Source: Dromaius novaehollandiae
Taxonomy: Eukaryota > Chordata > Aves > Casuariiformes > Dromaiidae
Direction: 5' to 3'
Length of the DNA: 64,000 nucleotides
Assembly: GCF_036370855.1 (NCBI RefSeq)
Contig: NC_088132.1
Span: 63,712,841 to 63,776,840, forward strand
Below, piece after piece: positions 60,030-64,000 of this stretch (the first letter of the stretch is position 1; the number at the start of each line of letters is the position of its first letter). The notes beneath the pieces are model-generated. The model saw only the letters and a program-made list of their open reading frames with translations, had not been told where the DNA came from and did no database searches. The translations under genes and the position numbers were made by a program.

Positions 60030-61215
60030 TCACAGAATGGTTGAGGGACCTCTGGAGATCATCTCGTCCAAACCTCCTGCTCAAGCAGAGTCACCTAGAG
60101 CACATTATACAGGATCGCCTCCAGGCGAGTTTTGAGTATCTCCAGGGAAGGAGACTCCACAGCCTCTCCAGGCAACCTGCTCCAGTGCTCTGTCACACTC
60201 AAAGTAAAGAAGTTTTTCCTCATATTCAGATGGAACTTCTTGTGTTTCAGTTTGTGCCCGTTGCCTCTCGTCCTGTCACTGGGCACCACTGATAATAGTC
60301 TGGCCCCATCCTCTTGACACCTTCCCTTAAGATATTTGTATAGTTTGATAAGATGCCCTCTCAGTCTTCTCTTCTGCAGGCTAAACAGGCCCAGCTCTTT
60401 CAGGCTTTCCTCACAGGGGAGATGCTCCAGCCCCCTAAACATCTTTGTAGCCCTATGCTGGACTCTCTCCAGTAGTTCCATGTCTCTCTTGTACTGGTGA
60501 GCCCAGAATTGGACACAGTACTCCAGATGTGGCCTCACCAGGGCTGAGTGGAGGGGGAGGATCACCTCCCTCGACCTGCTGGCAACGCTCTTCCTAATGC
60601 AGCCCAGGATACCATTGGCCTTCCTGGCCACAAGGGCACATTGCTGACTCATGGTTAACTTGTTGTCCATCAGGACTCCCAGGTCCTTCTCCACAGAGCT
60701 GCTTTCCAGCACGTCAACCCCCAACCTGTACTGGTGCATGAGGTTATTTCTTCGTAGGTGCAGGACCCTGCACTTGCCTTTGTTCAGCTTCATGACGTTC
60801 CTCTCTGCCCAACTCTCCAGCCTGTCCAGGTCTCTCTGAGTGGCAGCACAGCCCTCTGGGGTATCAGCCACTCCTCCCACTTTTGTATCATCAGCAAGCT
60901 TGCTGAGGGTGCACTCTGTCCCTTCATCCAGGTCACTGATGAATAAGTTGGACAAGACCGGACCCAGTACTGACCCCTGGGGGCACCGCTATCTACAGGC
61001 CTCCAACTAGATTGCACTGCTGATCACAACCCTCTGAGCTCTGCCATTCAGCCAATTCTTAATCCACCTCACTATCCACTCATCTGACTCACACTTCCTG
61101 AGCTTGCCTGTGAGGATGTTATGGGAGACAGTGTTGAAAGCCTTGCTGAAGTCAAGGTAGACAACATCCACTGCTCTCTCCTCATCTACCCAGCTAGTCA
61201 TCCCATCAGACTGGG
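60030..61215 (-). mobile_element. CR1 LINE, 5'-truncated, relatively young copy with 286-codon RT remnant
   Basis: The left edge is the CR1 3' end (cacagaatgg, then ttgagggacctctggagatc). The minus strand has an uninterrupted 286-codon frame (60095-60955) covering the C-terminal part of CR1 ORF2: the catalytic LADD box at 60887-60895, the KGKCRVLHL and EKDLGVLMD segments, the [11 protein letters not shown] thumb region and the C-terminal [10 protein letters not shown]. Upstream on the minus strand, in another frame (61007-61306), are motif A (VVYLDFSKAFN, with the first aspartate near 61151-61153) and WLNGRAQRV. A frameshift and a short deletion near 60960-61010 separate them, so the enzyme is broken. 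Similarity stops near 61215, well inside ORF2, so the 5' part is lost. Retrotransposition is inactive for this copy. Confidence 0.95.
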
Positions 61216-63474
61216 TAAGCAAGTGCAGCCTTGATGGGAATGGACAGAGAGCTGCTTGCAGCAGTTCACTGCATGAGGCATCACACTTCCTTGCGGACCC
61301 CTGCAAAACCCATGTCTGTCAAGGTTGTCTCTCTGTTAATGAAGTTAGTTGCAGGCTGCAGGCCCTTAGGACTGTTTGGGATTGTTTGATGGTCCACATG
61401 AAAGGTGAGTGGACTTCATCCATTTTCACAGTGAACTTAGTCAGAGGTATAAGGGAGGTTTTGGCTTGGGTGGAGTTTTTTCTCCCAATTTGTGTGCTTC
61501 TCTGCTTTGTTAGCTTGCCGTCTGTCCCAGCAGTGCTGTGGGAGAGCGTGTCCTCAAACTGTTAGCCTGTCCCTCTGCTGTCTGCCCATTCATCACTGAA
61601 GTCCATCTGTGTCAATCACGTGGGAAGCAGGGAGCACAGCCAGGACTGTTTTGCTGGCTGGTGCTCAACTCCCTACTGTGTTTCATCAATGAATGAAGCA
61701 GAATGATGGATTAGTGATGTGTTGCACTGATACCTTGCCAGCAGATCAATTGCTGTCACACAGTGTTGTTGTTTGGGGGGAGATAACTGTGAACCTTGAC
61801 AAAGAACGGGCTGTGGAATACAACATCTGAAGTTACACAACAAGTGAGGGCAGGTTCTGATTTAGCAAAATGATTAGGGCTGAACAGATCCTGGATTCCA
61901 CTTAACAATTTGAGAGTCAAACCTTCATCACAGATCTGCCTTTTATGTTTGTATTCAGATGCCCTAACCTTCGAGAAATTTTGGCTTTCAAATCCACGTG
62001 ACTGGGACTGTATCTCTGTCTTGTTTTCAGTCAGATGATTGCAGTTTACAGCTGCAATTTGGAAAATTCACACAGACCAGCTGTTATGACACTGTTATGA
62101 TTTTATGCTAATGTTGGGGTGAAAGGTATGTCATGATAGTTTATGAGATTTATAGTACTGCATTTTTCTGTAAAATTCTAAGTTATTAATTCTCTTCGTA
62201 AGACTCTGTGCAAGCAAAAAATATATATATTCTTTTTCCAGGGCCAAGACTTATGACCTAAACAAGAGTTATCAACAGGACTTCTTGCACTGTATGTGCT
62301 GAGTGAGCTTTCTTTTCCTATTCTGCAAAGAATGGCTTGTATACCTGTACAATCAAACCTGAAGACCCCTGGCTATTTAAGTGGTTACAGTTCCATCTGG
62401 TCTTTCTGAGAAAAAAACCTGTTTTTCAGTTAAATAATTCAAACAGTTAAAAGTAAGAGCTGGACTCAACTGATAAGTGATGACAGATTTTTTTACCTTC
62501 AATGGCAGCTTGGCCTATTCAAGATTGCTTCCTCAAAGATGACCCACAAAAAGGGCTTAAAAGTTTAATGGTTGTTTCTTTCTGTCTTTGTTTCAATCAG
62601 TCAATCAATCACTGAGACACATGTTGTGTTCACTAGTACATGAAAGACAAACAATCTTAAAAGATTTACATCTCTACCGAAGAAAGGGATGCAGTCTCAT
62701 ATTATCATGTGGTCAGCAGCAGCTCAGACTTGGTTTTGTGCTTCCCCACACTATCAGCTGAGTTATTTATTTAGGTATTTATTTACAGACTTGCAGAATT
62801 TCTGACATCCAAATGAGTCCATATTGTTTCCATTTGTTTTCAGGCTGGGGGCCTGGGAGTCATGAGAAAGAAAGGGTATAATTTTCAAACACGCCGAAGC
62901 AACTAAGTTCAGAAGTCCCATATCAAAGATTTGGCCACTTAGAGAGAAATTTGAGAAGGGAGGGATTAGTTACTTTGGCAAGTATGACAAAGCATACATA
63001 CCAAAAAGCCATTCAAACTTGTTCTGAAGACTTGAAACAGAGATGAAACAGAAATTCCAGTGAATAATTGCTTGCTTTGTAAGAAGATGGTGTCTTTTCC
63101 AGCCTTCAAATGGTTTTCTTCTGAATATTTTCTGTATCTTTTCTAATATTCCAGTCTTATAAAATACAGCCAATCATGCTGACATAGTGCTCTAGTAATG
63201 TTTTTCCAGTGCTCTACACAAATGCAAATTATTTCCTTCAGCTTGATTCCTCCTTTCTCCCTTTTTTCTGTCAAAGGAGTGTAGTAGCTCATTTGCCATA
63301 TCATTGCCCTTCAAGTTCACATTGAATTGCTTTTCTGTTGGGACTCCTACATCCTTTTCCTGAGTAACTTTCCAAGATACAGTCACTCTTTCTGTGCATG
63401 TGGTGTGCATTTGCTGTTCTTAAGAACTGTGAGGGATTTTACTTTCAGCTATATTAAAATATATTTTAATGAAT
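61216..63474. other. Intergenic DNA, mostly featureless
   Basis: AT-rich, with no supportable gene. A short (TCAA)n stretch lies at about 62596-62611. At 63192-63410 the minus strand may hold a very decayed reverse-transcriptase fragment (QEKDVGV then NVNL and MAN), but I do not call it. Confidence 0.55.
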
Positions 63475-64000
63475 CAGCTTAATTAGCATTCCAGATCACA
63501 CTGAGGAACTGTCTCAAATTAAAGTGGCTGTAGAAGAGGTTCTAAAATAAATCAATATAATGAACACTGACTAATTGCTAAAAGCAGATGGTATTCTCTC
63601 TGGAGTTCTAAAACAACTCAAATATGAAATTGCTGAACTACTAACTGAGATATATATCCTCTATGTTGAATGCTATGGTACCAGAGGATTGGAAGATGGC
63701 TAACATGTCACCAATTTTAAAATGATTTCAAGTGTAATCCAAGAAGCTGCAGATCATACTGGCCAAACTTAGAGAAATCATGAAGAATGAAATCAGTTAA
63801 CATATGGTGGTGAAAAAACAACACTTGTTTTTTAAGCAGTTCTGTCAGAGGTCCTTGAAAAAATCATTGATGGTGTGGATTAGCCAGTAAAAATGATAAC
63901 ACTTATTTGGGTTTCCAAAATTCTTTTGGCAAAGTTCCTCTCCAAAAGTTTTTAAGGAAACTACACTGTCATGGAATGAGATCCTTTTGTGGGCCTATGA
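63475..64000 (+). mobile_element. Ancient CR1/L3-like LINE fragment, runs off the window
   Basis: Plus-strand translation in shifting frames resembles the reverse-transcriptase domain of old CR1/L3-type LINEs: EELSQIKVAVEEVL (from about 63503), then KADGI and GVLKQLKYEIAELLTEI, then VPEDWKMANMSPILK (about 63680-63722), LEKIIDGVD (about 63855-63880), and a KILLAKFLSK-like stretch close to the edge. Stops and frameshifts are frequent, so it is far older than the three minus-strand CR1 copies. The right part lies outside the window. Confidence 0.75.

Noticed and set aside
63192-63410. Minus-strand 72-codon frame with QEKDVGV resembling the CR1 KDLGV segment
   Set aside because: Only a few residues match and flanking reverse-transcriptase motifs are not visible, so it is not called as an element, only mentioned as a possibility.

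Overview
This is a 64-kb piece of vertebrate nuclear DNA, almost certainly from a bird. The reasons are the sparse repeat content, CR1 retroposons as the only clear interspersed elements, AT-rich intergenic DNA around one compact CpG-island gene, and GT-AG introns of mostly 95-630 bp. The only protein-coding gene I can support is PLK2 (polo-like kinase 2, SNK), on the + strand. I reconstructed all 14 coding exons from splice sites and reading frame (16226-21752); they sum to 1995 nt, giving 664 residues plus a stop. PLK2 lies on the Z chromosome in chicken as I recall, so a Z-linked location is plausible but not shown by the sequence.

Layout: 1-15.5 kb is AT-rich intergenic DNA with no gene I recognise. 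15.5-16.7 kb is a CpG island carrying GC boxes, an E-box beside a 13-G run, and a TATATAG box. 16.2-22.4 kb is PLK2: an N-terminal Ser/Thr kinase domain with all catalytic residues, a linker, two polo boxes including the phosphopeptide-binding H-x-K pair, and a 3'UTR with AU-rich motifs, a 24-T run and an AATAAA signal. From 22.4 kb to the right edge (about 41.6 kb) there is no supportable gene. That desert holds three 5'-truncated CR1 elements, all on the minus strand (about 36.8-38.1, 57.3-57.9 and 60.0-61.2 kb). It also holds one much older CR1/L3-like element on the plus strand that runs off the right edge (about 63.5-64.0 kb), a GC-rich islet with a 23-bp minisatellite (28.56-29.48 kb), and minor simple repeats.

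The gene works alone here: there is no operon-like or clustered partner. A TATA plus CpG promoter, a very short inferred 5'UTR, small introns and AU-rich 3'UTR motifs all fit an immediate-early, rapidly turned-over kinase mRNA. I found no RNA genes, CRISPR array or prokaryotic features. I did not find a previously undescribed system. The least explained objects are the GC-rich islet at 28.6-29.5 kb, a 171-codon ORF at 43.6 kb, and small palindromic or tandem structures in the desert.
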